In this document: positions 13,836 through 14,190 of the stretch, piece after piece
Position numbering within the stretch: position 1 is the first letter of the stretch
Layout: each line of letters starts with the position of its first letter
Assembly (NCBI GenBank): GCA_031269165.1
Contig: JAISZQ010000139.1
Location: forward strand, 1-14,190
Reading direction: 5' to 3'
Source of the DNA: Spirochaetaceae bacterium
GTDB lineage: Bacteria > Spirochaetota > Spirochaetia > Treponematales > Breznakiellaceae
Length of the DNA: 14,190 nt
Program-made: the position numbers and the translations under genes
The notes under the pieces: model-generated
What the model was told of the DNA's origin: nothing
Database searches by the model: none
Seen by the model: the letters and a program-made list of their open reading frames with translations, nothing else

Positions 13836-13890
13836 GTCATTGTGAGGAGGGGCAAGTCTGCGGTTTGCCATGAGCGACGTGAGCAATCCA
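13836..13890. repeat. Single arm of the gtcattg palindrome with nested hairpin
   Basis: gtcattgtgagg, then an insert holding GGCAA (13851-13855) / TTGCC (13865-13869), then agcgacgtgagcaatcc. The insert is at the same place in the arm as the one at 1949-1964 (read on the other strand). No second arm follows, so it is a half unit. Confidence 0.65.
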
Positions 13891-13971
13891 GCCAGGGAAT
13901 GCCTTCCGCCGTCAACAAATGCAGGATTCTTGTCCACCGATTGTGCCGTGCGGCATCACCGATTGAGCAGA

Positions 13972-14007
13972 GAGCCTGTTCCAAAACACGGGCGGGTTTT
14001 GACAGGC
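13972..14007. repeat. gagcctgtt-family palindrome
   Basis: GCCTGT (13974-13979) with ACAGGC (14002-14007) and CAAAAC (13982-13987) with GTTTTG (13996-14001), with the same two-base bulge as at 7341-7379. Its left 19 bases are identical to that copy. It lies between the activase and the next gene. Confidence 0.75.
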
Positions 14008-14057
14008 CGCGCTAAAGCGTTGTGGGTTCCCCGGTTAAACTTATTCAAGAAAACAAT

Positions 14058-14086
14058 ATGCAAACGGGACGATTCCGTGTTATACT
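14058..14086 (+). promoter_or_regulatory. Extended -10 promoter of the last gene, apparently leaderless
   Basis: TG-T-TATACT (14078-14086) is a good extended -10; the -35 position (atgcaa, 14058-14063) is poor. The ATG at 14093 is the seventh base after the -10 and has no Shine-Dalgarno. Confidence 0.55.
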
Positions 14087-14092
14087 GGCGTC

Positions 14093-14190
14093 ATGGCAAA
14101 ATCAAAGAGCGGCGCGAAAGACAAAAAAGCAACAGGGAAGAAACCGGGGGGCAAGCGGGCCGGGGACATATTCGACCGCTCGTTCAAGCA
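14093..14190 (+). CDS. N-terminus of a probable Rpn/PD-(D/E)XK-type protein, 3' end outside window
   Basis: Thirty-two codons are visible: a Lys/Gly-rich tail (MAKSKSGAKDKKATGKKPGG) and then DIFDRSFK. The D-x-F-D-x-x-F-K start is what I associate with the Rpn-like, PD-(D/E)XK nuclease family transposase-like proteins that are numerous in Treponema. The catalytic region is outside the window, so the assignment rests on this short motif alone. The start is supported by the -10 box whose predicted start point falls on the ATG. Confidence 0.5.
   Translation, partial: MAKSKSGAKDKKATGKKPGGKRAGDIFDRSFK

Overview
The window looks like accessory-rich chromosome of a GC-rich anaerobic bacterium, most probably a spirochaete of the Treponema group. 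Pointers are the TRAP binding-protein signal peptide ending FA-GGKSE (an export-signal style common in spirochaetes, without a lipobox Cys), a giant fused 2-hydroxyacyl-CoA dehydratase activase typical of anaerobes, and a lone metF. The taxonomic call is an inference. No rRNA gene or CRISPR array is present.

Layout. 1-1026: 3' part of an IS4-family transposase and its downstream end. 1026-1649 (-): a small protein resembling a phage/conjugative polyvalent-protein domain. 1701-2040: gene-free palindromic repeats. 2060-3088: consensus promoter and metF. 3281-6329: TRAP transporter dctP-dctQ-dctM, with four hairpins including a strong terminator between dctP and dctQ. 6330-6528: a hairpin-rich repeat element. 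6529-7260: an unrecognised protein that looks like an internally shortened class III aminotransferase. 7401-7591 (-): tRNA-Arg(GCG) and tRNA-Ser(GCU) behind one promoter. 7813-8313: a family 6 (hypoxanthine) DNA glycosylase. 8314-9370: over 1 kb of gene-free DNA, with a second copy of the hairpin element, a copy of the IS end and a palindromic array with an exact 150-bp period. 9371-13804: a 1477-residue tandem CoA-dehydratase activase. 13805-14092: more repeats. 14093-end: the start of a probable Rpn/PD-(D/E)XK-type protein.

How it fits together. The metabolic genes suit an anaerobe that imports organic acids (TRAP), uses folate one-carbon units (MetF) and handles 2-hydroxyacyl-CoA or related radical-type enzymology (activase). 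They are not one operon. Each unit is separated from the next by dispersed repeats: (a) 82-bp palindromes with arms gtcattgcgag/ctcgcaatgac; (b) short palindromes starting gagcctgtt that resemble the IS end; (c) a composite element with conserved ends and variable hairpins inside. The repeats sit almost only between genes, so they may act as terminators or RNA-processing sites.

The least expected signals are the repeat families, a terminator nested with a promoter that appears to give a leaderless activase mRNA, the same -10-to-ATG geometry at 14081-14093, and the pseudo-dimeric cysteine layout of the activase.
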